This document shows, piece after piece, positions 20,648 to 32,930 of a stretch of 64,000 nt of DNA (positions within the stretch are counted from its first letter, which is position 1; each line of letters opens with the position of its first letter). Location of the stretch: NCBI RefSeq assembly GCF_009905375.1, contig NC_133653.1, positions 68,892,920-68,956,919 on the forward strand, given 5' to 3'. The notes under the pieces were generated by a model. That model saw only the letters and a program-made list of their open reading frames with translations, ran no database searches and had not been told where the DNA came from. The position numbers and the translations under genes are program-made. The DNA comes from Apium graveolens. Its lineage: Eukaryota > Streptophyta > Magnoliopsida > Apiales > Apiaceae.

Positions 20648-21119
20648 ATGAGTGCACAGAAACTTAGCAGTATCAAGATCCATATCTTTGACAAAGTGAA
20701 CTACACCATGAAGAAGAAGATGATGATATTCATCAGGATGGCCAATCCACTATATATTGAAATTCTCAAGTATGGACCCTTCATTCTTATGGTAAGGGTT
20801 CCTGAAGCAACAGATGGTGATATGGTCATTCCTGGTCACTTTGCTCCTAAAGATCCATCTCCATATAATTAACCAAAAAAGGAGAAATTTTCATTTGATA
20901 GTAGCTTGCAATTCATTCTCATTGAATCTCTTGATAATGTCATTTATAACAACATTATCAACTGTGAGTCAACCAAGCAGATCTGGGAAAAGATAGAGAT
21001 TCTATATGAAGGTACTGAAGAAGTGAGGTCAAACAATGTGAGGTCCGTAATCAACTTTAGAGGGGGTGAATATAGTTTATGCAAATAATTCGACAAAGCT
21101 TCCACATAATCAACAGTTT
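20648..21119 (+). pseudogene. gag: Copia-D gag fragment
   Basis: ATG at 20648 gives MSAQKLSSIKIHIFDKVNYT, then KKKMMIFIRMANPLYIEIL, FSFDSSLQFILIESLDNV and CESTKQIWEKIEILYEGTEEVRSN. This is the N-terminal copia Gag domain and matches Copia-A gag in layout (MWETIEVINEGTEEVREN there). The frame has a TAA at 20870-20872 and another at 21086-21088. At 21120 another copia LTR (Copia-E) begins, so the rest of Copia-D is displaced or lost. The short leader between PBS and ATG is normal for this lineage. Confidence 0.85.
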
Positions 21120-21637
21120 TGTTATGAGCAATTGACGATATCAAACAGAAACTATCAGAAGCATCTACAGATGGTAATTACTAGCATCGACGGATGATGA
21201 TGACATGACGGGTGTTGATATTTGACGGATAACAATATCAACGGATGATGATGTCAACGGATGATGAAATCAGTATTTGTCACATCAGTTGATCTTTGAA
21301 GAGGAAAAGGAAACAGGATCTCAAGTCGGTGAAGGGCTTTATCTCAGAAGCAATAGTATAGGTTTCCTTGTTTTTAATAGAATAGGATTCTATATACATT
21401 GGTAGTTGTGCTCTATATAAAGCACTGATTAGGTTCATGCTATAAGCATTACGACATTGTTATATCTTTCACATAGCCTAGCAGCTCTCAAGGATATTTG
21501 TTCATCCTTTCGAGAGAGTACTTTTGTAATAAGTTTTTATAAGATTAATATAAAAACTGTTGATTCTATTGTAGCTTTGTCGAGTTGATTATATTAACTG
21601 TATTCACCCCCCTCTACAGTTGATTAAGGGCCTAACA
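21120..21637 (+). repeat. 5' LTR of Copia-E
   Basis: TGTTATGAGC (21120) to GGGCCTAACA (21637), matching TGTTA/TAACA ends, 518 bp, followed by a PBS-like sequence. TATA box TATATAA lies at 21414-21420 and CACCCCCCTCTACAG near the end. Four AACGG-type motif copies lie at 21187-21262. The left edge is inferred from terminal symmetry and the break in Copia-D gag. Confidence 0.65.
21187..21262 (+). promoter_or_regulatory. TCAACGGATGATGA motif cluster in Copia-E U3
   Basis: Exact TCAACGGAT at 21238 and 21254 (16 bp apart), a TCGACGGAT at 21187 and a TTGACGGAT at 21222, each followed by GATGA or AACAA. It is the same 9-mer as in Copia-B and stands 150-230 bp before the TATA box, in an otherwise different LTR. 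Confidence 0.75.
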
Positions 21638-21639
21638 AT

Positions 21640-21651
21640 TGGTATAAGAGC
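21640..21651 (+). other. Primer-binding site of Copia-E (one mismatch)
   Basis: TGGTATAAGAGC differs from the iMet site TGGTATCAGAGC at one base, two bases after the LTR end. Confidence 0.8.
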
Positions 21652-21765
21652 TTTTTGTTAACGTACAAACAGTTTAAGATCTGAAGATTAATCAACCATG
21701 TCAGACAAAGGAGAAGAAGAAACACATAATCTGGATCCGAAGCCACATAACAGATAAGCAGCAAC

Positions 21766-22887
21766 ATGAGTAAGTATGAAGCGATCAAGTTGCCCATCCT
21801 GAAAGTGCATGAATATCCAATATGGAAAGTCAGGATGGCCATGTGCTTGGAAGCCACAGATCCTGAATATCTGAATAGGATGTATGATGGTCCTCACAAA
21901 CCAATGAAGGTAGCTATTTCAGTTGCAGGAGAACCAGAGAAGAAGATAGACAAAGACATGAATGACTACTCTCCTGAATATATCTCATCTATCATGAAGG
22001 ATGCTAAAGTTAGACATATCCTGCACAACAGTCTTGATAGTGTTATGTCCAATAGAGTCATTGGATGTAAAACAACAAAAGAGATATGGGATGCTTTAGA
22101 AGTAAAGAGTCAAGGTACAACTGCTATCAAGAAGAACATGAGGACAATACTTACTCAATAATATGAGCACTTTGACTTAAGGTAGAATGAGTCCTTAACT
22201 AAGATCTATGATAGATTTCAGAAGTTGTTGAATGACTTATCCCTTGTCGATAAATAATATGATTTGGAGGACTCAAAACTGAAGTTCCTACTTGCTCTCC
22301 CTGAAAATTTGGACTATATGGTCACATCAATAAGGGATAACTATGAACTTGATGAAACTCCTCTAGATGTGATCTACGGAATTTTGAAAACTCATGAACT
22401 AGAGATGGGGCAAAGAAGCAAGAGGAAAGAATCAAAAGCTAGACCAGTTGCACTCAAAGTCGAAGAGAAGCCAGAGGAGAAAGCTAGGAAGAAAAGCTAC
22501 TCCAAAGGGAAAGCCATGATTGCTAAGTCAAATACTGAATCATCAAATTCTGATGATGACTCAAATCCTGATACTGAATCAGATAGTGACAGTGATCACA
22601 ACAATAATGAAGATATGGATAAAATGGTTGCCCTACTGATTAAGAGTTTCAAGAATATGGTCTACAAAAGCTTCAGGAAAGGGAGAAGATTTTCCAGAAA
22701 AGGTTCCAGTTCGTCAAACTCTGATAAGAGGAACAACAGAAGATGGGATCAATTATGCTCTCATGGAAAATGCTGATGTTGAGACCGATAATGCTGAATT
22801 AAAGGTACCTCAGTCTACTCCTGCATTTGATAATGATGATATCTATGAATTAAGATTATTTCTTAAGACTCTGCATGTTAGTTATAG
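21766..22887 (+). pseudogene. gag: Copia-E gag, decayed
   Basis: The frame from ATG 21766 (MSKYEAIKLPILKVHEYPIW) runs as copia Gag: KVRMAMCLEATDPEYLNRMY, KTTKEIWDALEVKSQGT, YDRFQKLLNDLSLVDK, LKFLLALPENLDYMVTSIRD, then a basic/acidic linker (SNSDDDSNPDTESDSDSD). Three in-frame stops (the first at 22159-22161, two more before 22264) and a loss of frame after ~22740 make it non-functional. The AFDNDDIYELRLFLKTL block near 22826 belongs to the spacer that follows the zinc knuckle in relatives. The copy is cut at 22888 by a gypsy-type LTR. Confidence 0.85.
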
Positions 22888-24545
22888 TGTAACACCCTCC
22901 AAATCCGGGGTATAGATCTGGGGTATTACTATCACTAACTACCTTACTGAACCTGTACAATAATAATAAAAACATATAATTACCCCTTATTACTACTACT
23001 CAGGATCTTTTAAGGTTAAGGTGTGAAAACAAGAACAACTTACCAACTTTATTACAACAACCCAAATAAACTGTCTTACAATCCTTTCTTTATTACAAAC
23101 AAGTTATCTATATAAATTTTAAACTAAGTTCCTTTTATTCAAACCAAATCTATAACTTATCCTGTTACACCTTCTCTGGCAATTCAAAACTCTATTCGGG
23201 GATTGGAATAAGCACCCTTGGTGCCAGAGTGTCCCGCTGCTTGACCTGCTTCTTGACTATTCGGGTTCGGATGAGTTTCATTCTTAAATTTAACTGAAAA
23301 ACAAGGTGAACAACAATAATAGGGGTGAGCCAAAATTGCTCAACAAGCCTGCAATATTTATATGTATAGTGTAAAGATAGAAAGTTAAATGAACCGGTAA
23401 TCTGCAGATTCATGCAATCACCTGCTTCTGTAAGGAATAATGAAAGCCACTATCGGCGAGTACCAAATGAACTAGACGGGACAAGATAACCAACATATAC
23501 ACTATAACTTGCTGATCAGTCAGGATATAGCACGGATCTATACCCAACTGCATAGACCCACCAACATATAGGGTACCCAGGCACAATGGACTAATAATCA
23601 AGGGTCCGGTTCATACCCGACCCATATCGTAACCATCCAGTCCATAGCTTAGCATCCGGAACAATCGGTATGCTTTCGATATATCCCAACATCGGAATAT
23701 ATCAGAGTATATGTATATGTGTGTATGTATTTATTGGAATATGAATAGAGGATTCACTGAATTAGGAGAAATCAAGAATCGAAATGAAATAGGAATAAAG
23801 AAACAACAATTGTGTACCAGTGTTTGTGAACAAGAATTATCAGGGTATAGCTGTCATGGAAAGTTGGAAGCAATTCACTATTCTGAACTTAGAATAGGGG
23901 AAAAACTTTCCTGGTATACGCCCTACTTCAGGTACTTCACAACTCTATATCTCCGGCTTGATTCCCCTTGTTGGTGGTGTTTCTATCAAAGAAAGACATT
24001 TATTTAGTTGACTGACATCGTACGCGTATCTCAGACTGAAACCACATAGCCCTTATCGTCTACCCATACGATTCTATCTGACTCATATATAATTATCTAA
24101 CAAATAGAGTTTAAATAATCACGTAAATCACATAGCACATAAGGCACATAATTAATTTAGGTTTATAAATATTTTTATAATCGATACTAGACCTATATTA
24201 GTATTAACAAATAATATTTGACTCGATTCCTAATTTTCTGGGATTTATTGGACTCGTATTCATAAATAATAGGGTATGTAATTAATAAGTATCATAAGCC
24301 GACTCACTCTCGAAAGAAATTATGATTTATAACTATTTTTAATGGAATCGGGTCATTTTTCTAAGTCTAAGGGTCTTCGTTTCCATTAAATCGGATAAAC
24401 GGTTTAATTATTACGTAATAAACAAGAATTAATCAATTATTAATCAATTATAATTAATTATTCACAAATAAATGAGTCTCAATTATATTTTAAATAATTA
24501 TATAGGAATTATCATATTTTAAAATAATTTTTCCCTAATTAATTT
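22888..24545 (-). repeat. Truncated gypsy LTR, same family as Gypsy-2
   Basis: Begins TGTAACACCCTCCAAATCCG and stays alignable by eye with 60092-61690 (shared CAGGATCTTTT, GGAATATGAATAGAGGATTCA, and TCGGATAAACGGTT blocks). In Gypsy-2 this LTR end adjoins the internal region on the minus strand's far side, so the piece is the R-U5 end of a minus-oriented LTR. Similarity fades at ~24545 and the terminal ACGTTACA is not found, so about half of the ~3.1-kb LTR is present. Confidence 0.75.
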
Positions 24546-25720
24546 ACACACAATTATAATTAATCAATTATTAATCAATTATAATTAATTTACACAAATA
24601 ATTGAGTCTCAATTATATTATAAATAATTATATGATTATTAAATTTGAATTCTAATATACACACAATTAATCAAGTCTCATTTAATTAATTTAATAATTA
24701 AATTCGAATTAACAGTAATAAAATATTTAAATTCATAATTTAAATAACACTTCGTTTTAAACATTCTTTGTATGTGACCCTTAGGTTATTATTACGTTGG
24801 CAATAATTTTATTTTCTAATAATAAAATTATAAACATTGAGTGGCATCTTGTAATATATCATTGCTCCCCAAGTACTAATAATAATTGATGATTCAATTA
24901 AATCTTTTTTGAATAATGTACAATGTAATATAATCCCTTTAGCCTTATATTATAGATCAAACTCGAGGCATGCATTGTGTCATCCTCTGTTAACGTTTAA
25001 TCCTTCTTTCCTTGATCAATGAGTAAACTATTAAACAAATCAGTATTTGAGCACGGACATGCATTTTATAGTCTTACTCAATCAAGAGGCCAATAATGTC
25101 ACTCCTTTAATATATGAGGGCTAAATCACATCTAGATCATTCATGTTTCTCATACGATTCATAATATACCCAATGTCTACATTTATGATTACCCGGTCAA
25201 GGATAACTTTCAATAGTATCAAAATATATTAATTCTCGTATAGAAATATAATGATTTCAGGTCTAAGGACCAATACATCATTATCACTGTGAGATTAACT
25301 TATGACACTTTAAACATGTAGTATCTCACAACGGGTCAATTCAGCACCATGTATTTAATACATGTGTCTGTGTTTTGACTTTAGTATCACCATACATATA
25401 ATCAATGAGATGTGATCATCAGTCAACAAAAGTCTCAACGTATTTATTATTGTCCCTTAACAATAATACTTGACTAGGGACCTTTAGGAATATTAATACT
25501 ATTCTTATAATCTCATTTCTAAGTCACGTACTTAGAGATATAGATTTACATATCATATTCCAAGGATATTTATTAATCTAACATTTTATCGCAGAAAATA
25601 AAGATATAATAAATTACTAAAGAATAATCCATAGAATCATAATTAATAATCCAAATGTTTCATAACATAAACATAATAGTGTTGTCTCTAGTGCACACAC
25701 ACACACTAACAGTGAGTTCA
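24546..25720 (-). repeat. Probable decayed copia LTR
   Basis: AT-rich start with duplicated AATTAATCAATTATTAATC words, then GTGACCCTTAGGTTATTATTA, like the GTGACCCTGTAGGTTCAATA block of the Copia-H LTR. The ACTAGGGACC...ATCGCAGAAAATAAAG stretch is also of the kind seen in Tork/Ale-like LTRs. No TG/CA ends could be fixed and no PBS or PPT adjoins it. Confidence 0.35.
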
Positions 25721-25769
25721 ACTGTAACTCTAGTCATAGGTACCTTGCTTTAAACCATCCCATCCAGCA

Positions 25770-27963
25770 TAACCTCCACCCAACTAGACACCAACATACC
25801 TTCCACATCTACACAATCCTCTCACCTCATCTCACAATGGCTGCAGGATGCTCAAGCCCAACCACATACAGTGGATGTTATGCTTGTCGATCAGATTGAA
25901 GGGTTTGCAAACATAGTACAACAACTACTCACTTCATATATGTCTAATCAAGACTATCAAGCTATTTTATTAAACTACAAAAGTTGAGGATCAATAAGCC
26001 AAGATAGCAAATGAAGCTGAGAAAAATAGAAATATAAATGTTTGGCTCTCCAAGACCTTTACAATGAATATGGAGGAAGCATTTTCTAGGTTCAGGGAAG
26101 AGTACATCACCATTATGGGCAGCAATGCCAAAGTACTCACTCCACAGGAGGTCTATGATGCCATTACAGAAGTCTACAGGGATCAACTCAAAGCCTTCAA
26201 TTTCATTGGGAAAGTTGTAGAAAAGACTATGGATGGTCACCAAAGTGAAGTCAATGAGCTGGTTAATAAGAGAATTGATGCACTCATGCCTACTCTCAAT
26301 GAAATAAAGACCAAGTACATCAAGTTTTATGACAAACTTTAAACTCTAACTGTCTCTCCTATTGAAGAAAGTATCAAAAACCTCAGGGAATAATTCATTG
26401 CACTTCATGATGTGATCTAACAACAAATCACCAACAACAATGACACCAAGGTCAAGTTGGATCAGTTATACAAGGCCAATTATGAACCTTTAGCCCTGGT
26501 GATGGAAGAAATCAGAAATGTGGTGCAAGATACATTTGGTACACCAATCTCTACAATATCTATAGTTGATCCTTCCACATCTTCATCTCATCAAGTCCAT
26601 GCACTACAGGGTCAAATCAATGAACTACAAGCTTCCAATCTATCTCTCACATCTCAGGTCTCTCAGCTCACCACTTTGGTCAAAAGCCAATAGCAAGACA
26701 TCAAGTCACTGATAGATTCCCAAAAATATTTTCAAATGCAGACATGTGTGTCTTTGGGAGCTATCATGGGTGCTTTGAAGGTCCCTCTACATGAAACTCC
26801 TCAAATATTAAGGGCCCAAATTCCTCAACATGACACCTTGCCTGCTACCAAGCCTATGGGGGAAGATGATGGAGCCCAAACTAAAATCAAGCCACAAAGA
26901 AGATTATGTTGGGAGTTAAAGACTAATCATGGGAGCTGAAGGCCCTTTTCTTGATAAGAGGTTTGGTGATTTCCTTGAAGACCTAGGAGTCTAACTCAAC
27001 CTAAATCACTTCACACACAAAAAGGCTGTGAACAACAATGTCAACTTCCTGAGAGTGATGTTGGTCACATGACAAAGCTTCAAAAAAAGAGTTGTTGTGA
27101 ATGTAAATGACTCAGGTGTTGATAGGTACATGCACGCCTCTCTCTCATTTCTACAATCAAGAGGAGCCTCAAAATTGGACATCTTCATTAACAAAGTAAA
27201 AGTGATAAGTCAAGAGGACACGCTTTTGCTACATGAACTAAAATCAGGTCAAATAATATTTTTCCCTAAAGCCTATCTACAACCTATAAAATGAGTGGCC
27301 GACATTTTCCCCAACACCAGGAGATGCAAATACTTTCAATTGCCCAAACACTGTGTCATTAGAAATAAAAGTCTGATGATGATAATTGAGACATGGTTAG
27401 GGACTAAGAAGAACAAGACTCATGAAGATATGGAGATGATCAAGAATTTTTCTAAGTACTTGAAGAATGTAAACACCATGCTACCAAAAACCCAAATAAA
27501 TGAAAGAGATGATGACTTAGATGATGATGAGAAAAAGAAAAGTGAACACAAACCTTTTGGCCCAAATCGAAGTCAATCAAACAAAGGTAGTGGAATCTAT
27601 AAGGATTCTAAGGGTGGCAAAGATGATCAAAAAAAAGGAAAGGATGCAGGGAAGAAGGGAGATGGAAAAGACTCCAAGAAAACACCAATAACCCAAAAAT
27701 TCAAAACTCTACCAACCTTAACCCAAACACCTAGCCAAATACAAACTCAAAACATCCAAGCCTCAAAGCCTAAGTACCTATACAAACCTACAGTCAACTC
27801 TTTACTCAAAGTACCCATTCAAGCCAATCAATTTTTTTTGAAGAAACTGTCAAAACCTCCATCATTCAAACCTCTAACCAAGACTCATTTCAAGACTACT
27901 GGAAGAAAATCAAAGCAAACAAAAGTTGAAGCTGGTGCTCTATGGAACTGTTTCAATCAAAAT
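25770..27963 (+). pseudogene. Copia-F extra-ORF relic, 5' part
   Basis: Broken frames read as one decaying protein. A Gln/Thr-rich start is followed by ITIMGSNAKVLTPQEVYDAI (26064-26342), a helical LHALQGQINELQASNLSL-like segment (26457-26693), then FFPKAYLQPI and RRCKYFQLPKHCVIRNKSLM (27244-27380). A lysine/aspartate-rich tail follows (DDDLDDDEKKKSEHKPFG, KGGKDDQKKGKDAGKKGD). Layout (helical core, coiled coil, basic low-complexity tail) matches the extra ORF of Sirevirus-like copia elements such as Copia-B, although I see little direct identity. At least five stops and one frame change are present. The frame is interrupted at 27963 by a solo gypsy LTR and resumes at 39864. Confidence 0.6.
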
Positions 27964-29418
27964 TGTCACACCCCCAACTTAACAATACATAATATATAAC
28001 TATTACAATATTTAAAAGAAAGTAAATATAATCGAATCCAAAATCTTACAGTTTAGGGTTTGGAACAGCCCAACACTACCATCTATTACAACTGGTTTTA
28101 ATATCGAGTCCTCACACAAAACTATCTCTTATTCTACCTGTGCTCGGACATACGCATCGGCATCACAAGTCTTACGTGCTGTCTGCTTGAATCTAACCAT
28201 AGCTGCTAGCTGTAATATCAGGGTTAAAGCAAGTAGTGAGCCAAATGCTCAGCAAGTGCTAAACAATACGATACAAAACATAAATCGAGATATATATTAA
28301 AGAATTACAATGCGAAGATATAACTAATAATAATAAGAGATGAAATTTTGGGTGATGGCATCATTTGCTTGAATCAAAACATTTTCAAAATCATATCTTA
28401 ATCAAAATCATTTTATGACGCTACGGATTACAGCCGGTGATCAGCCGCGAAGTAATCCCGAACCTCGCTGGGTTCTAAAACATTAATGGGATCCCTAGGC
28501 AACTTTTAAGCCTACAATATAAGTGTGGAAAGGACTCGCGTCTCAGTCTAGATCCACTATTCAAAGAAAACATTTATCCCCCTTTGGGACTGAAAATCCA
28601 CATTTTAATCATTTCAAAAACTGATGCCGATTGATAATAAAATCTCTTAAACAGTAAACATTTTTATCAAGGGATTGAAGTTTGACTTGAAACACTGAAA
28701 TTATGTTCACTAAATCTTAGGGCCAAGATCCACTAGACTTCACTCTTTCAGGGAAATTGAAAGGTTTCTATTTACAAAAATTTTGACAAGGAGATTTAGT
28801 AGGGTTTTTGGATAATAGGAAGGAGTAATGCCAAACTAGGCTTAAAACAATGGTTTTAGACAAGGTATAGGTATTAGAACATCAAGAAGATAAGCATCAC
28901 TGTTTACAAGTATACTAGAGGTGTCAAGGTATAAAGAAAGTGATCATTAGCTTAAGGTATATCAGGATGTCAAACTTTAGGGTAAGGATGGGGTTATCAA
29001 ACAATCGTGAACAACTTTAAAGAATATCTGGCTTTTAGGTATCAAGGTAAAGTTCCTATTGGGGTTCAAGCATCAGGGTGAGATATCAAGATTTTTTAGG
29101 AATCAATAGCATGTTAATCAAGAGGATCAATCAAGTATTATAACAAATCTTTATTTTATCATGGCATTCCAACTACTTTGATATACTAGCATGATACGAC
29201 TTTTGATCTACTTGCAATATGTACTTGAGGGTTCATGGCATTTCTATATAATACGAAGATAGATTTGAGAATCACTTGGTCCAGGTATGACAAGATAAAT
29301 CAGAATACTCGCTTCATATATATATAAGAATTTGCTATCACACATCCGCAGTGTAAACTGGAAGGTAGGTTGAATCACTTGCCTTGAGAAAGGCTGGACT
29401 GGTCTGGCAGGTAGGAGC
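27964..29418 (-). repeat. Solo gypsy LTR (Gypsy-1 family), left part
   Basis: Starts TGTCACACCCCCAACTTA like the Gypsy-1 LTRs and can be followed through shared blocks (CAGTTTAGGGTTTGGAACAG, GATCAGCCGCGAAGTAATCC, TTGCAATATGTACT). It continues at 37430 after Copia-H. There is no internal region between the two halves, so it is a solo LTR. The flank before it is AAAAT (27959-27963), repeated at 39864-39868. Confidence 0.9.
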
Positions 29419-31091
29419 TGTTGGATTTTAAACGCAGCGGGGGTGCAAAACACTTTTACACATACAAAATCCAAATAAAAGCATATTAATCGTGAATAAA
29501 AATTCGAGGGATCGAATCTAACCTTTTAAAATAATTCGGAGACAACGATCAGAGATCCTTAGCAGTTGCTCCTCAAGTGTGAAGCACTCCACCGGTATCC
29601 ACCAAGAAAACGATGTTAAGGAGGAGGAAGGAGGTGGAGAGAATTGGGTTTTCCAAACTTTTTGGGTTTTCGGGTTTGATGTGGGTTGGAATAAAATAGG
29701 GTCTATAATAGGGTATTTATAGGCAAAATTTTCAGCTGAAATTTTCCCATAAATAATATTATTATTATCCCATTTATTATTCTCATTAATAATTAAAACA
29801 CCTTTTAATCATTAATCCTTTTTCTAAACACTTTAGAAATAATTCTCTCTCTTGATTTAATTTCCAAAAATTAAATCCTTTAATTAATAATATTAAGAAC
29901 TTTTCTTAATTAAATTTATAAACAATTAAATCTCATTTAATTTATTATTAAATTTTCCAATTAATTATTTATTTCACAAATAAATAATTATTTAGCCATT
30001 ATTAATTAATTCCTCCACCATTAAATCATTCTCTTTTTATGGTGTGACCCTGTAGGTTCAATATTAAGCCGGTAGTAGAAATAAATAATAATAAAACTGT
30101 TTTATCATTATTTATATAAATTCTCTAATTTATTAAATATGATTAATTAATTAATCATATTTATTCTACATCGTGAGGGATACTTCTCAGCATATCGCGA
30201 CTATCCGGATAATATGAATTCACTGCTTAGAATATCAAGAACCTATTCAGTGAATAGTTACCGTACAATAAACTCCTTCTACCCTACAATGTTCCGATTA
30301 AATACAAGGCATGGATCTCGTGTCAAGCCTATCTAATTCAATCACTTGCTTACCATCTACTATGCGTAGTTCTATGTAAATTAGAAACTCCTTTCTAATT
30401 TCATTTACTCTGGCCAGAGATTCCTGAACTAGCATAAGTGGATCAGCCTTGAACATTCGCTTCCTTCACTGGAAGGGGTAGATTCTTTATTGATCATACA
30501 TTATCTTCGTGTACAAATTCCTATACCCAGAAGAGCCCTAATAATTGTCCCTGGAGACTAAGAACTAAACCAAAGCATAGTTCAGTGTACACAAGATGAC
30601 TATGATGACCTCAAGTCTAAGGATACTTTTACAACTATCACTATGTGAACAACTGCTGACACGTGAGTGAACTCCATCAGTTGTTCAGCTGTGCGAGTCA
30701 TGTTCAGTGAACTTATTCCATAATAAGCACCTACATACTAGCTATAGTGTCACCACACAAATGTCTATGAGAACAGACATCCTTCATAATGATGCAAGCA
30801 TAGTATGTACCGATCTCTGCGGATTATTAATTACCAGTTAGTAATCCTACGACCAGGAACTATTTAAGTTTAGAGTTATCATCTTTTTAGGTCTCACTAT
30901 TATGATCTCATCATAATCCATAAAAAGTTTTACTCTAAACTATGGTATATCTTATTTAAACACTTAAATAGATAACGCCCGTAATAAAAACAAAACAAGT
31001 CTTTTATTAAAATCAATGAAATCAAAATAGATTACATAAAAGTTATTCCTAAATCCTAATACATGATTGGACTTAGGACATATTCCTTTCA
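29419..31091 (-). repeat. 3' LTR of Copia-H
   Basis: TGTTGGATTTTAAACGCAGC at the left and ACATATTCCTTTCA at the right; followed by the PPT complement ATCTCCCACTTGTAC. Near-identical to 35749-37424. Confidence 0.95.
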
Positions 31092-32930
31092 ATCTCCCAC
31101 TTGTACTAAGGCCAATCACTCTGGTATCTAATACCCATCTTGTCTTTATGACGATCAAAGTGACTTTCATAAAGTAGCTTTGTGAGTGGGTCTGCTATGT
31201 TGTTATGTGTGTCAACTCTAATTCAATACAATACAAGAAATGTTACCGCGCTCCCACTAACCCTTTTGTAGACACATGGTTCATCTACGTTTTTGATAAA
31301 ATCAAACTCTTTGATTGTCTCATCAAAACGAATGTTCCATCTTTTGAGAAGCTTGCTTTAAACCACATATGGTTCGCAGCAGCTTACACACTAGGTTTTC
31401 ATTTCCCTTGGAAAGAAAACCATTTGGCCATCTGCCAGATTTCATAGTCGTAGTAAGCAGCATTCGAAAGCAAAATCCGAACTGATTTTAACAGGGCTAC
31501 AGGTAAAAAGGTTTCATCAAAGTCAATCCATTGCCTTTGTTTGAATCCTTTTTCCAAAAGCCTGGCCTTATAGGTCTCCACCTGGCCATCTGCTATAATC
31601 TATCTTTTGTATCCCGTATACATAGATTTCATTCCAGATTTCATGGCACTATGCCATTTCTCTGAGTCAACACTACTCATAGCCTCATTATAGGTCACAG
31701 GGTCGTCATCATCAATGATCGACAACTCATTGTCATTCTCAATGACAAGGCCATAATACCTCTCAGGTTGGCGAGACACTCTCCCTGATCTATGAATGGG
31801 ATGTTCCACAAAAGGTTGTTCAGTCAGAACAGGTGTTTCCACTTGATCCGTAGTAGTTTGTACTTCTTGAACTTCATCAAGTTCAATTTTGCTCCCACTG
31901 TTTCCTTTAAGGATAAACTCCTTTTCCAGGAAGGTAGCATGTCTGGAGACAAATACCCGATGATCGGTGTAAAAGTAATACCCTAAAGTCTCTTTAGGAT
32001 ATCCCACAAAACTATATTTTACGGATCGATATTCCAGCTTATCTGGGTCAACTTACTTGACATAAGCTGGACATCCCAAAATCTTAACGTGTTTAAGACT
32101 CGGTTTCCTTACTTTCCATATCTCATACGGAGTTTGAGGAACAGATTTGGAAAGCACCTTATTCAGTAAATATGCTGAGGTTTCCAATGCATAACCCCAT
32201 AGGAATACTGGAAGATTTGCATAGCTCATCATGGACCGAACTATGTCTAACAAAGTTCGATTTCTCCTTTCAGATACCAATGTGGAGGAGTCCACTGGGA
32301 GACTATACCTTTTACTTTGAGATAATCCAGAAACACTCCATTAAAGTATTCACCACCTCGATCTGATCGAAGAATTATAATACTATATTTGGTTTGTTTC
32401 TCCACTTCATACTTATACTCTTTGAACTTTTCAAAGGCTTCAGACTTGTGTTTCATCAAACACATATCCGAGTCTAGATCTATTATCCATGAAAGTAATG
32501 AAGTATGAAAATCCACCCATGGCTTGCGTAGACATTGGTCCACATACATCTGTGTGTACCATTTCTAGCAAATTTGCAGTCCTCTCTCCATGTCTACTAA
32601 ATGGAGACTGCAGTGCCACTATAAAGTGAGATTTTTATCATCCCTTTTCTTTTATTAGTTTGTTCAATCTGAAGTAAATTATGTCACATATATACAAACC
32701 ATTATTTAAAGTACCACGTCCATAAAGAATATTATCTCTAAGAATAGAACATTCATTATTCTCAATAATAAATGAAAATCCAGCCAAGTCTAACATGGGA
32801 ATAATATTCCTCACAATCGAGGGAACAAAATAACAATTATTTCAAACAATAGTCTTGCCCGTAGGCATATGTAAATGAAATGATTCTACATCTTCAGCAG
32901 CAACTCTTGCTCCATTTCCCATCAGTAGAA
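31092..32930 (-). pseudogene. pol: Copia-H pol remnants
   Basis: On the minus strand, in order: a decayed protease end; an integrase core in shifted frames ([57 protein letters not shown]); the integrase tail (GYPKETLGYYFY, PIHRSGRVSRQPERYYG); and an RT beginning (ETYKARLLEKGFKQRQWIDF, 31399-31581). After that only a short RT piece (~31240-31390) joins directly to the last RNase H residues (NNIADPLTK-like, ~31200). The YVDD active site and nearly all of RNase H are gone, and so is the H/C pre-integrase finger. Stops and frame changes are frequent. It cannot encode a working polymerase. Confidence 0.88.
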
